Shown: positions 1 through 8,435, counted from the stretch's first letter. The stretch: DNA of 64,000 bases from CAUTYU01 sp963545205 (GCA_963545205.1 CAUUHW010000010.1:1-64000), one strand, 5' to 3'. The notes: generated by a model not told the origin, from the sequence alone. Numbers and translations are program-made.

Positions 1-549
1 ATGGGCATCGTTGCCTTTAATCACAGAATACAATCCCTTGAGTTCTTCCCGTGCCAGGGCCGCCATCTCCGGCTGGTCGATATTATCCAGAATGGGGTTA
101 TCATATTCGTCAATGAGGATGGCAACGGGCTGACCAAACTTCTGGGCCGCATTCCGGATCAATTCATCGAACCAGACATCGGAGCTAGCAACTGTGCATG
201 TGGTACCAAGATGCTTTTCGTTTTCCCGCAAAATGTTGAACAAATTTTCCGACAAACGTTCCATGCTGCGAAAATTCCCGCCACCAAAGGAAATCTTAAT
301 CACCGGATAGGTCTTTGACCAGTCATGGCTGTTTTCGGCAGCCAAGCCAGTAAACAGCTCTTTGTTACCTGCAAACAGATTGTGCAGGGTATCCACAAAA
401 AGGCTTTTTCCAAACCGCCTGGGGCGGGATAAAAACACATATTGGTAGCGGTTAATCAAGTCGACAGCAATGCCGGTTTTATCCACATACACATAATCAT
501 CTTCACGAATTTTCTGAAAGGTCTGAATTCCGATGGGCAGCTTTTTCAT
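1..549 (-). CDS. AAA-ATPase-like (DUF1703-type) protein, 3' end outside window
   Basis: The first 183 residues of a minus-strand gene are present; the rest lies left of the window. The start (ATG at 549-547, MKKLPIG) is preceded by GGAGG. Around residues 8-45 it reads QTFQKIREDDYVYVDKT, then FLSRPRRFGKSLFVDTL, which is the degenerate P-loop region typical of the AAA-ATPase-like family (PF09820) that usually carries a C-terminal PD-(D/E)XK nuclease domain. A Walker B-like stretch, AILIDEYDNPIL, follows near residue 150. The family is often lineage-expanded in anaerobes and its cellular role is not settled. No partner gene is visible. The family call is confident, the function is not. Confidence 0.85.
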   Translation of the reverse strand, partial: MKKLPIGIQTFQKIREDDYVYVDKTGIAVDLINRYQYVFLSRPRRFGKSLFVDTLHNLFAGNKELFTGLAAENSHDWSKTYPVIKISFGGGNFRSMERLSENLFNILRENEKHLGTTCTVASSDVWFDELIRNAAQKFGQPVAILIDEYDNPILDNIDQPEMAALAREELKGLYSVIKGNDAH

Positions 550-686
550 GGCCGGCCTCCTGGGTATAATGCACATTTTTTTGGGAATACTAGCAGCAGA
601 TACGGGAAAATGCAAAGAAATCTCTCAGGTCAGACGCATGCCAGGCTCTTCCTGACCAGAAGCAGGATATTAACTTCCTGTCTCTG

Positions 687-2096
687 CTACAGATATGGCC
701 CAAACAGCCAGAAAAAACCATCTCTCATTTTTGCGGGCAAAGACCTGCTTTCAACTTCAGCAAAGGTACAGGGGCGGGATTTTTTGATGGCCTCGTCACA
801 AAAAATATCAAGATCAGCGCTTAAACACGGGTCATAGATTTCAACATTCATCTCAAAATTGAGGCGCAGGCTGCGAGCGTCAATATTTGCCGAGCCAACC
901 AGACAGTACTGGTCATCGGCTATAAAAATTTTGCTGTGATGAAAAGGCGGGGGCTGCATATAGACCTGTACTCCACGTTGCAGCAGTTCCCAAAGCATAT
1001 GGCGCGTGGCCCAGGTCATAAAGGGCAGATTATTTTTGGCCGGTAAGATGATACTGACCTCTACTCCGCGCAGAGCAGCGGCCTGCAATGCCCCGATCAG
1101 TTCACGCGGTGGCAGGAAATAAGGGGTCATAATCCGAATTTTGTTTCGGGCCGTGTTCACCGCACTGACCAGAATCAGGCTCAAACGGCTCATGGGATTG
1201 TTCGGCCCATCAGCAACCACCCGGCACAAGGCCTGACCATATCTGGCATCGGCACACACCTGGTCCTCATGGGCAACAACATTTCCGGTGGCAAACTGCC
1301 AATCCCGCAAAAACACGCCCTCAACCTGACTGACAACCGGACCGCGCAGATAGAAATGGACGTCGCACACCCGCGGGCCGGTTAAGGACAGATTGCTGTC
1401 ACCGATATTCATGCCGCCGGTGAAACACTGCGTGCCGTCCACAACCAGAATTTTACGGTGATTGCGCAGGTTGATATACAAGGAAGGCGGAAGCAGCCGT
1501 GGTGGCAAAAAAGTGGCAAAAGGGATATCTGCCCTACGAAGCATGTTGCACAGACCGGGAAAACTATACAGCTGGCCAACACCGTCCAGCAGCACCAGCA
1601 CCTTCACCCCGCGCTGGCGGGCCGCACTCAGCGCCTGCGCCAAAGTACGGCCAAACTCATTGTTTTCGTAAATATATGTACTGAGGTAAATGTATTTTCT
1701 GGCTGCGGCAATGCTTTCAAGCATACGCGGATAGACGGCATCACCATTTACCAGCATCTGAACCATATTATGCCTGAGCAGGTTCACTCCGCTGATCTGC
1801 CTGGCCGTAATAAATTGACCTTGAAAATGATAAGAAACTTCCGCTACCTGGGCATGATTGCACGGATGCGGACAATCAAGCTGCGCAGACTGGATATTTA
1901 ATTTTCCAGCAGCAATCTGAATACGGTTAATGCCAAACAGCAAATAACAAAGCGGTCCAAAAACAGGAAAAACAAAACAGATAGCAATCCAGCCCATGGC
2001 TGAACGCGGATCTTTTTTCAGGATAAGCGCGTGTCCGGCAGCCAGAAAACTCAATATGAGATACGAGGCAAAAACAAAATAATTCAATAAGGACAT
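687..2096 (-). CDS. cls: Cardiolipin synthase (PLD superfamily)
   Basis: A membrane phospholipid synthase that condenses phosphatidylglycerol molecules to cardiolipin. Two N-terminal hydrophobic segments are followed by two phospholipase D HKD motifs: NHRKILVVDGTQCFTGG around residue 212 and HHSKIFIADDQYCLVGSANID around residue 390. The length of about 470 residues is normal for bacterial Cls. I chose the start at 2096 (MSLLNYF), which has a GGGA five bases upstream. An alternative ATG at 2111 would overlap the ATG of the divergent gene at 2106. Nothing suggests an operon partner. Confident. Confidence 0.93.
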   Translation of the reverse strand: MSLLNYFVFASYLILSFLAAGHALILKKDPRSAMGWIAICFVFPVFGPLCYLLFGINRIQIAAGKLNIQSAQLDCPHPCNHAQVAEVSYHFQGQFITARQISGVNLLRHNMVQMLVNGDAVYPRMLESIAAARKYIYLSTYIYENNEFGRTLAQALSAARQRGVKVLVLLDGVGQLYSFPGLCNMLRRADIPFATFLPPRLLPPSLYINLRNHRKILVVDGTQCFTGGMNIGDSNLSLTGPRVCDVHFYLRGPVVSQVEGVFLRDWQFATGNVVAHEDQVCADARYGQALCRVVADGPNNPMSRLSLILVSAVNTARNKIRIMTPYFLPPRELIGALQAAALRGVEVSIILPAKNNLPFMTWATRHMLWELLQRGVQVYMQPPPFHHSKIFIADDQYCLVGSANIDARSLRLNFEMNVEIYDPCLSADLDIFCDEAIKKSRPCTFAEVESRSLPAKMRDGFFWLFGPYL

Positions 2097-2105
2097 GTTA
2101 ATCCC

Positions 2106-2627
2106 ATGCATGAAACAAGTCTGAACCGAACCATCATCGACTATCTAACTGGTCATGAAATTGAAGAAACAACATTTGAGGAACTGCGTCAAGGCATTGC
2201 CCGCATGCTGGTCGAGGCCAAACAGTATCCCAGGGAAGCAATCTGCCCGAAACTGACCCGAATTTTTTCACCTGGCCCCGACACATTCACAGCAACCATT
2301 GATTTTGCTGTTTTTCTGGCAGGTCAGCCCTGGCTGGCCATCTATTTCTGCGCGGGGAGTATTGGTACCTTTATACGCCAGAACCTAGCCCTGAGCCGGA
2401 TCTGGCTTCCGCCTTTTCCGCTCACTCTGGTAACAGATTCACGCAACGCCCAGTTACTGACAACAGCCGATGGACAGCTTGTCTGTGAAGGGTACAATGC
2501 TTTTCCTTCATGGTTATCTCTGGGGCAGATTACAGCTCCACCGGTTGCGCTTACCCCGCAACAACGGGAAATGGAAACCCGCATCGCAAGTGCCTATATA
2601 AATCTAGGCTGCGGTTGTGGGGGTTGA
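2106..2627 (+). CDS. HsdR N-terminal-like (HSDR_N_2) nuclease-fold protein
   Basis: A stand-alone 173-residue protein resembling the N-terminal nuclease-fold domain of type I restriction subunit R (HSDR_N_2, PF13588). The pattern EAKQYPREAICPKLTRIF, then TIDFAVFLAGQPWLAIYFCAGS and LVTDSRNAQLL, matches the small family members that are not attached to helicase motors. There is no specificity or methylase subunit nearby, so a restriction role is not implied. Its ATG lies head to head with cls, and the two 5' ends nearly overlap. An AAGGA lies 13 bases upstream, so the start is not certain. The tail ends in GCGCGG. Family call moderately confident. Confidence 0.72.
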   Translation: MHETSLNRTIIDYLTGHEIEETTFEELRQGIARMLVEAKQYPREAICPKLTRIFSPGPDTFTATIDFAVFLAGQPWLAIYFCAGSIGTFIRQNLALSRIWLPPFPLTLVTDSRNAQLLTTADGQLVCEGYNAFPSWLSLGQITAPPVALTPQQREMETRIASAYINLGCGCGG

Positions 2628-3011
2628 AAAAATGGCCAGTGCCGGTACGAACCTGGGCAGCAGCTAACAACCAATTTTATTTCTTTTGCCTTGACATCAT
2701 GCCGGATTAACGACATTTTACATTTTAACATATTTCATGCTTGCTTTTCCTGATTGTCAAACAAAACTCCGTACAAACAAGCTGAAAGGCATCAAAAATC
2801 AAAAGAAAGGTTATCCCCAAAAGCCTATGAACTCCACGCCCCAAAAGAGCCCGCCTTGAAAGACATACAGGCTTTTCACTCTAAGAAAATGGGAGAGAAC
2901 CGCCTTATTTTTAAGGTTGAAATGGCTGTCAAGCAAGGTTGGCAGGATAAAGCAACCTGTACCGTTATCCCGCAGCCGAGTATATACTTTAACAATCCGT
3001 AAGGAGGACGT
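2628..3011 (+). other. Intergenic region before the TonB receptor with a candidate promoter
   Basis: About 380 bases without a convincing gene. A sigma-70-like -35 TTGACA at 2691-2696 is followed after 17 bases by a weak -10 (CATTTT, 2714-2719). This would give a leader of roughly 285 bases for the receptor. An 82-codon frame starting with TTG at 2754 lacks a clear ribosome binding site and resembles nothing I know. I saw no clear Fur box. The receptor's own ribosome binding site, AAGGAGG, lies directly before 3012. Confidence 0.35.
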
Positions 3012-5480
3012 ATGTTAAAAAGATTTTTTTATCTCAGCCTGTTCATTCTTCTGCTGGCTTCTCCCGCCCTTGGAGGAGACGGAGGAGATGAGGAGGGCAA
3101 AAGCACCCAAACCAGCCAGGAACAGGCAAACACAGAAGTCGAGCAAGTTGAAACAATAGAGAGGACTACCGGAGCCGGGGGGGGGTATCAACAGAACCCG
3201 GTTACAGATGAAAAGCAAGAAAAGGTACAGGAATCCGGAATCTATCAACCTGATCCGCTTCCAGTTAAGAAGCAAAAGAAAGCTCAAGAAGTTAAAAGCA
3301 ACCAATTTAATCCGATTAACAATGAACAGCAAGAAAAGGCTCAGGAATCCAAAGGCTATCACCTCAATCCTGTTCCAGTTGAAAAAACAGAACTGGCTCC
3401 GGAAGCCAGAGTGTATCAACAAAATTCGGTTACGGATAAAAGAAAGGAAAAAGCGCAGGAACTCAGGGCCTATCAACTTGATCCTGTTACGGTTGTCGGC
3501 ACCCATACGGAAATTGAGGAATCAATGTATCCCGGATCCGCCAACATGCTTAAAACTGGTGATATGCTGGGGGGCTCAACTATTATTGAAGAATTGTCCA
3601 CTATTCCCGGATTTGAAAGTGGGGGAGGCGTCGGAAGATCCATTGGCGATCAGTTCACTATCCGGGGATTTGGCTATCAGTCAGAAGAGCGGGTAATCAT
3701 TAAGCAGGACGATATCCGCCGTTCAGCAACCATGTTCTCCAACCATATTTCCTCATTCAGAACCGAGCAGGATATCTTGCGTAAGGTGGAAGTGGTCAAA
3801 GGGGCGTCCTCAATTATCCATGGCGGTGGAGCCATCGGCGGTATTGTCGGCATGACCACAAAAGACGCCTATGACTTCCTTCTGCCAGGACAAAATACAG
3901 GCGTCCAGCTTAAGGCCCGTTATGAGTCCAATAACCACAGAAGCGCCTCCGCAGCCCTTTACGGAACACCGTTTGACGGCAAATATGATTTTTTGCTGTT
4001 TTTCAAAAAAGGGTACAATGGGGATATTAAAATGGCGAAACACGATCAGGGAGATTCTGATTTTGATGAACATTTCTATTCATTCTTTTCAAAATATGGA
4101 ATGAAGCTGACTGACGATCAAAAAATCTCGCTTTCTTTTTTCAACCTGTATCAGGATGTGGACACAGTCTGGCAATCCATTTATCACAGTACCTATCCTG
4201 ATGACGGTCCGGTTAAAGGTATAGTGAGTCAAAAAGACGCTGTTTTGAAGTATGAATTGGCTCCGGCGGATAACAAATATGTTGATTTGAGCGCCTCCCT
4301 TTTCTGGTCGGAAGGCTATTATGATCGCACAGCTGATTACAAATCAAGAAACATGCTTGTAGATTATAAAAATGAGGATGTGAACTACGGCCTGAACATA
4401 AAAAATAAGGCGCGGTTTTCTTTGGGCGGAACAGAACAAACTCTGCTTGTTGGAGCGGATCTTGTACGACGGGAAGAAGATGCTGTTCATGCTGTTAATG
4501 GAGAACTGAACGATTTTGGATCATTGCCGAATCGGTATGATGATTTTGGCCTCTATCTTCAGGACGAGTTTTTTCTTTTTGGAGAAAAATTGATGTTGCT
4601 GCTCGGCGGCCGCTATGACCATTTTGAACGTTCTGTCAGTTCCGTGGATAAAAAATACAGCGAAAGCCGTTTTTCTCCCCGTTTCGGCTCAGCTTTCCAG
4701 CTGTTTTCCGGTTTTCATCTTCTGGCAAACTATTCCGAATCGTTTCGGGCTCCAACTCCGCATGAAACCTCTTCAAACGGCCCTCTCAATCCCCATTACT
4801 GGTATCTGCCCAATCCAGACCTGAAACCTGAAATCGCCAAGGAATATGAACTTGGTTTTTCCTATGTCCAGCAAGGGCTCTTTGGCACTGATCTTGGCCT
4901 GTTCTTCAAGTCTGTTTATTTTAACGGAAGAATTGAAGATATGATTGGTTTTAAGGAAAAACCGGAACTGGGAATGTCTCCTGAGCAGTCCCCTTATGGT
5001 TCCTACGCAAACGTGGAAAAAGCCAAGCGGCATGGAACAGAAAGTCAACTCCGCCTTGCTTTCAAAGGACTGAGCCTTGATACCAGCTTTGAACATCTCA
5101 ACCAGTACCATGCGAAAACAAAAGAAAAAATTCCCAGCGCCTTTGCCGATAAGTTACGGGTTGGCTTAGCCTATACCTTTAACAGTATCGGATTGACATT
5201 AAAGAGTAATGTGTCCCACTGGTTTCGCCCTGATCAAAATCCGGAATTCAGGATTTTCAGAGGGAAAAAATATTATTTGGTCCGGGATGATTTTACTATT
5301 TGCAATGTCATGGCCAGATGGGTACCCAAACAGACTGCTCCCTGGCTGGAAAACACAGAACTGGCTGTGGGGGTAAATAATGTCTTTGATGCTCAGTATA
5401 TAAATGCTCGCAACTATGAAGGAAGCAACCGGAGTGGTAAGGGACGGAATATCTTTGTCAGTCTGACCAAGAAATTCTAA
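3012..5480 (+). CDS. TonB-dependent outer-membrane receptor, haem/haemoprotein type, with repeated TonB-box-like N-terminus
   Basis: Encodes an 822-residue outer-membrane beta-barrel receptor. A signal peptide (residues 1-21) is followed by a low-complexity acidic stretch, five degenerate 19-residue repeats (59-153), a genuine TonB box (LDPVTVVGT, about 156-164), the plug domain (FTIRGFGYQ, KVEVVKGASSIIHGGGAIGG) and a barrel ending in aromatic F (VSLTKKF). The barrel carries SFRAPTPHE and, after a His, LPNPDLKPE. This resembles the FRAP/NPNL pair of haem receptors, so haem or haemoprotein uptake is the best guess. The strong AAGGAGG ribosome binding site fixes the start. No tonB/exbBD or haem ABC transporter genes are in the window. 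Family certain, substrate inferred. Confidence 0.9.
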   Translation: MLKRFFYLSLFILLLASPALGGDGGDEEGKSTQTSQEQANTEVEQVETIERTTGAGGGYQQNPVTDEKQEKVQESGIYQPDPLPVKKQKKAQEVKSNQFNPINNEQQEKAQESKGYHLNPVPVEKTELAPEARVYQQNSVTDKRKEKAQELRAYQLDPVTVVGTHTEIEESMYPGSANMLKTGDMLGGSTIIEELSTIPGFESGGGVGRSIGDQFTIRGFGYQSEERVIIKQDDIRRSATMFSNHISSFRTEQDILRKVEVVKGASSIIHGGGAIGGIVGMTTKDAYDFLLPGQNTGVQLKARYESNNHRSASAALYGTPFDGKYDFLLFFKKGYNGDIKMAKHDQGDSDFDEHFYSFFSKYGMKLTDDQKISLSFFNLYQDVDTVWQSIYHSTYPDDGPVKGIVSQKDAVLKYELAPADNKYVDLSASLFWSEGYYDRTADYKSRNMLVDYKNEDVNYGLNIKNKARFSLGGTEQTLLVGADLVRREEDAVHAVNGELNDFGSLPNRYDDFGLYLQDEFFLFGEKLMLLLGGRYDHFERSVSSVDKKYSESRFSPRFGSAFQLFSGFHLLANYSESFRAPTPHETSSNGPLNPHYWYLPNPDLKPEIAKEYELGFSYVQQGLFGTDLGLFFKSVYFNGRIEDMIGFKEKPELGMSPEQSPYGSYANVEKAKRHGTESQLRLAFKGLSLDTSFEHLNQYHAKTKEKIPSAFADKLRVGLAYTFNSIGLTLKSNVSHWFRPDQNPEFRIFRGKKYYLVRDDFTICNVMARWVPKQTAPWLENTELAVGVNNVFDAQYINARNYEGSNRSGKGRNIFVSLTKKF
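3177..3185 (+). repeat. G9 homopolymer inside the TonB receptor reading frame
   Basis: Nine consecutive G bases encode three glycines (residues 56-58) just before the protein repeats. The gene is in frame at nine. A gain or loss of one or two bases would truncate the receptor before its plug domain. Such tracts near the 5' end of surface-protein genes are classic slipped-strand contingency sites. That it switches here is inference. Confidence 0.8.
3186..3512 (+). repeat. Five degenerate 57-bp tandem repeats plus a partial sixth ending in the true TonB box
   Basis: In protein the units start YQQNPVTDEKQEK, YQPDPLPVKKQKK, NQFNPINNEQQEK, YHLNPVPVEKTEL and YQQNSVTDKRKEK, each exactly 19 residues long. 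The sixth begins YQLDPVTVVGTH, which is the functional TonB box. Each repeat therefore opens with a diverged copy of the TonB-box neighbourhood followed by a charged linker. DNA identity between units is only partial, so the amplification is not recent. Confidence 0.85.
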
Positions 5481-5492
5481 CCATTCTTTAGA

Positions 5493-5539
5493 CCGGGAAT
5501 AAAAAAACGCCTCAATCTGAGGCGTTTTTTTATTCCCGG
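5493..5539. terminator. Strong intrinsic terminator after the TonB receptor gene
   Basis: A perfect 22-bp stem with a 3-base loop (ATC). The left arm starts CCGGGAAT at 5493, includes AAAAAAACGCCTCA, and is mirrored by TGAGGCGTTTTTTT at 5518-5531. Because the stem contains both A and T tracts it could work in both directions. Confidence 0.92.
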
Positions 5540-5743
5540 CGGAAGTCAAAATTTTTGATAACAAGACGCGAAATCTCCATCAATCAATCTTCTATCACCC
5601 CGTTCCACAAGATACATTCTGCAGCCATCCATAGCCAGGCAGTCAGAGTCAAAAACTTTCAACTCCATTTTTAGCAGTTACGCAATTTGAACTAAAAACT
5701 GACTCCGTTTGCTACAAACAGGCTGCAGTCTTCTTTTTGCGAC

Positions 5744-5835
5744 TTGTTGCAAAAATGCACCAAATCTTGATTCATCCTATCCGGTAAAAAAATAAAAAAA
5801 TCTTTTTTCATGAAAAACTGTGCAACATTGCAACA
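5744..5835 (+). promoter_or_regulatory. Candidate upstream activator sites (TGTTGCAA half-sites)
   Basis: Two dyad-like elements share the half-site TGTTGCAA or its complement. The first is TTGTTGCA-AAAA-TGCACCAA (5744-5763, 7 of 8 arm positions matching). The second is TGTGCAACATTGCAACA (5819-5835). They lie about 110-200 bases upstream of the candidate -24/-12 element, which is the usual distance for enhancer sites of a sigma-54 activator. The gene at 11168-12589 is the obvious binding candidate. Inference from spacing and symmetry only. Confidence 0.4.
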
Positions 5836-5940
5836 TCAGAGCATTTTCAATACGGAACTTACAATCTCTTTATATAATCAAGTATATATTGTTTTATATT
5901 TTACTCTAATAAAAAAGGGAGTTAAGCACTATAATTCATA

Positions 5941-6036
5941 ATGGAATATTTTTTGCTGATTGTCTCCCATATGTTCATTGGCATTTTCCTAAACAGCGTA
6001 TTTACAGGCTGGTTAGAGATGATGTTCATGTCTTAA
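5941..6036 (+). CDS. Possible 31-residue hydrophobic small protein
   Basis: A short frame, ATG to TAA, reads MEYFLLIVSHMFIGIFLNSV and ends GWLEMMFMS. One predicted membrane helix fills most of it. It ends 16 bases before the alcohol dehydrogenase start. Against it, no ribosome binding site is properly spaced, and its start codon overlaps the candidate -24 element, so promoter and gene are probably alternatives. I do not recognise it. Confidence 0.25.
   Translation: MEYFLLIVSHMFIGIFLNSVFTGWLEMMFMS
5942..5957 (+). promoter_or_regulatory. Candidate sigma-54 (-24/-12) promoter of the ADH-TRAP operon
   Basis: TGGAATATTTTTTGCT has GG at 5943-5944 and GC at 5955-5956, separated by exactly 10 bases as sigma-54 promoters require. 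The -24 half lacks the usual CAC after TGG, so the match is moderate. Support comes from the symmetric sites upstream and from the sigma-54 activator encoded at the end of the operon. Confidence 0.5.
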
Positions 6037-6052
6037 ATGAGGAGAAAAAAGA

Positions 6053-7204
6053 ATGCTTTTTAATTTTCAAACTGTCAGAAAAGTTGTTCATGGAGTGGGC
6101 GCTATTGAAAAATTAGGCAATGAAGTCCGTGCATTAAAGGGCAGCAGAGTGTTTATCGTAACAGATAAGGGGTTAGCGCAAAGCCCTGTTCCCGCAGTGG
6201 TTGAAAAGGCCCTTCTGGATGCTGAGATTCCTGTCCATATTTTTTCAGATGTTGAACCAGACCCCACCCCGGCAACGGTTGAAAAAAGCACAGAAAGCGC
6301 CAAAAACTTTCAGGCCGACATTATCGTTGGCGTTGGGGGCGGAAGCTCTCTTGACGCGGCCAAGGCAACTGCTCTTTTATGCAAGCATCCCGGCCCACTT
6401 GAACAATATTTTGGCATGAATCTGGTTCCTTCAGCATGTTTGCCCCTGATCCTTATTCCGACAACAGCCGGAACAGGAAGTGAAGTGACATCCATCAGCG
6501 TTCTTGGAGACTCTGCGACAAATTCCAAAAAAGGTATTGTGAGCGAAGAACTGTACGCCAAATGCGTATTCCTTGATCCGAACCTGACTCTGTCACTTCC
6601 TCCGCATGTAACCGCTGCAACAGGGCTGGATGCCTTTACCCATGCCATGGAGTCATTTGTTAACCTGCTGGCAACACCTCTTACCGATGCCTTGAACCTG
6701 CAGGCAATGAAAATGATTTCTTCATCTATTCGCAAGGCTTACACAAATGGTTCCGATATTGAAGCCAGAACCCAGATGCTCTATGCCGCAACCATCGCAG
6801 GAATAGGATTTTCTAATACCCAAAACGGAATCATACATGCGCTTGCTCTGGCTGTTCCCACAAAATATCATCTTCCACACGGTCTGCTTACTGCCGCACT
6901 GGCTCCCATGGGCATCACGTTTAACGCGATATCTGCTCCTGAAAAATACGCATGTATCGCACAGATTCTTGGTTCTTCCCGGCCGGAAATGAATCTGACC
7001 GAACAGGCCAAAAGCGCTGTAGACGGTTTCCGTTCATTACTGCAGGATCTCAACATTAAAGAGGGACTGGATGCCTATGGCGTAGAACGCAGCGATCTCC
7101 CACAAATTGCCGAGCAGGCTGTTGCGGCAAAAAGATTAATGGACGGCAACCCGCGTAAAGGAAATGTAAAAGATATACTGCAACTTTTAGAAGACAATTT
7201 TTAA
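6053..7204 (+). CDS. Iron-dependent alcohol dehydrogenase (group III Fe-ADH)
   Basis: A cytoplasmic 383-residue NAD(P)-dependent alcohol/aldehyde oxidoreductase. The nucleotide-binding loop is VGVGGGSSLDAAKA (about residue 90). The metal site is seen in FLDPNL (Asp), GLDAFTHAMES (His), GIIHALALAV (His) and YHLPHG (His). The length is standard. A GGAG lies a few bases before the ATG. It is the first gene of an operon with a TRAP importer, so it probably handles the imported substrate or a product of it. Related operons in Desulfovibrio and Bilophila process C2 sulfonates or diols, but no lyase gene is here to say which. Substrate unknown. Confidence 0.9.
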   Translation: MLFNFQTVRKVVHGVGAIEKLGNEVRALKGSRVFIVTDKGLAQSPVPAVVEKALLDAEIPVHIFSDVEPDPTPATVEKSTESAKNFQADIIVGVGGGSSLDAAKATALLCKHPGPLEQYFGMNLVPSACLPLILIPTTAGTGSEVTSISVLGDSATNSKKGIVSEELYAKCVFLDPNLTLSLPPHVTAATGLDAFTHAMESFVNLLATPLTDALNLQAMKMISSSIRKAYTNGSDIEARTQMLYAATIAGIGFSNTQNGIIHALALAVPTKYHLPHGLLTAALAPMGITFNAISAPEKYACIAQILGSSRPEMNLTEQAKSAVDGFRSLLQDLNIKEGLDAYGVERSDLPQIAEQAVAAKRLMDGNPRKGNVKDILQLLEDNF

Positions 7205-7274
7205 TTTTTATACAGTAAAAACAACTCGTTTTAAGTATCACTTTTTTAATTTATAACCAACAAAGGGGGATGTT

Positions 7275-8393
7275 ATGAAAAAAATGGTATTTCTTGTATT
7301 GATTTTTTGCGGCATGCTTTGGAGTACAAATCCTGTATATGCGAAAAAAACATATGAGTTAAAAATTCAGACTTCTCTTGCGTCTTCAAGTATGTACATG
7401 AAGACGCTGGAACGACTGAAAGAAAATCTTGAGGCGTTAACCGATGGCCAGCTAAAGGTCGAATTATTTGCAGATGGAGCCATCGTAAAAAGCCTGGAAA
7501 TCTTCGATGCTGTAAGTGAAGGTATTGTAAACGGAGGAATGTGCTGGACGCACTGGGCATCTGGCAAGCACCCTGCGGGAACTTTATTTTCCGCCCCAGT
7601 TGGAGCTCTTGGGCTTGGTTTTGATCAGTTAACCCAGATGGCATGGTTCTTTGAAGGAGATGGCCTGAAATTACTCAATGAATATTATCAGGACATTATT
7701 CACCTGAATTTCAAAGCCTACCCTGTGCTGCCAATGGGACCGGAATGCTTTGGCTGGTTTAACAAAAAATATTCTTCTTTTGAAGAAATCAACAAGCTGA
7801 CTTTCAGAGCCCCTCCAGGGGTTCCCTCAGAAGTTTTCAAGGAAATGGGCATGCCTGTTGTCTCTATGCCCGGAGTGGATATCCTGCCAGCTGCGCAAAG
7901 AGGTGTTATTGATGCCGCAGAGTGGATTGCGCCGGGAGAAGATATTGTTATGGGCTTTGCTGAAATCTGGAAACATTATTATCTGCAAGGGTTGCACCAG
8001 GCGATTTCAATTGGAGACATATATATTAACCTTGATTTTTATAACAAGCTGCCAAAACATATACAGGCGGCTATCGATATCGCAATGAAAGCGTGTGTAA
8101 CAGATCAGATTCTGTCAAATATCAGTAAAAACTCCCAGGCTCTCAAGCAGCTTGTTCTCAAAGACAATGTCAAAATAGAAGAAACTCCGATTGATTACTA
8201 TTCAAAATTTATGAAAGCAGCTCGTACCGTTATAGCAAAATATACAAAAGATCCATTCTTTAAGAAAGTATATGATTCCCAAAAAGAATTTGCTGAATTA
8301 ACAGTCCCGTACCAATTAAGAGCGAATGGCCTGTTTTATAATATGGCAAAATCTGCGATGGATGAAGGAATTATCACTGATTATAAAAAATAA
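7275..8393 (+). CDS. dctP: TRAP transporter periplasmic solute-binding protein (DctP family)
   Basis: The extracytoplasmic receptor of a Na+-driven tripartite importer for organic acids or alcohols. A clear signal peptide (residues 1-23, ending VYA-KK) is followed by the mature DctP fold. The substrate-coordinating arginine region LTFRAPPGVPSE and the signature PAAQRGVIDAAEWI are both present. It is 372 residues long, slightly longer than average. A GGGGGA ribosome binding site precedes the ATG. A stem-loop directly after the gene separates it from dctQ and probably raises its level over the membrane subunits, as is usual for binding proteins. The ligand cannot be read from the sequence. Confidence 0.93.
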   Translation: MKKMVFLVLIFCGMLWSTNPVYAKKTYELKIQTSLASSSMYMKTLERLKENLEALTDGQLKVELFADGAIVKSLEIFDAVSEGIVNGGMCWTHWASGKHPAGTLFSAPVGALGLGFDQLTQMAWFFEGDGLKLLNEYYQDIIHLNFKAYPVLPMGPECFGWFNKKYSSFEEINKLTFRAPPGVPSEVFKEMGMPVVSMPGVDILPAAQRGVIDAAEWIAPGEDIVMGFAEIWKHYYLQGLHQAISIGDIYINLDFYNKLPKHIQAAIDIAMKACVTDQILSNISKNSQALKQLVLKDNVKIEETPIDYYSKFMKAARTVIAKYTKDPFFKKVYDSQKEFAELTVPYQLRANGLFYNMAKSAMDEGIITDYKK

Positions 8394-8397
8394 AAAA

Positions 8398-8435
8398 TAA
8401 AATCAGGCAGGATAAATTCCTTCCTGCCTGGTTTT
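8398..8435 (+). terminator. Intercistronic stem-loop (partial terminator) between dctP and dctQ
   Basis: CAGGCAGGA at 8404-8412 pairs with TCCTGCCTG at 8422-8430, flanked by A and T tracts. It sits inside the operon, so partial read-through or protection of dctP mRNA from 3' decay is more likely than full termination. Confidence 0.75.

Noticed and set aside
2754..3002. 82-codon frame upstream of the TonB receptor
   Set aside because: TTG start without a ribosome binding site, no recognisable motif, and it lies in the expected leader region of the receptor gene.
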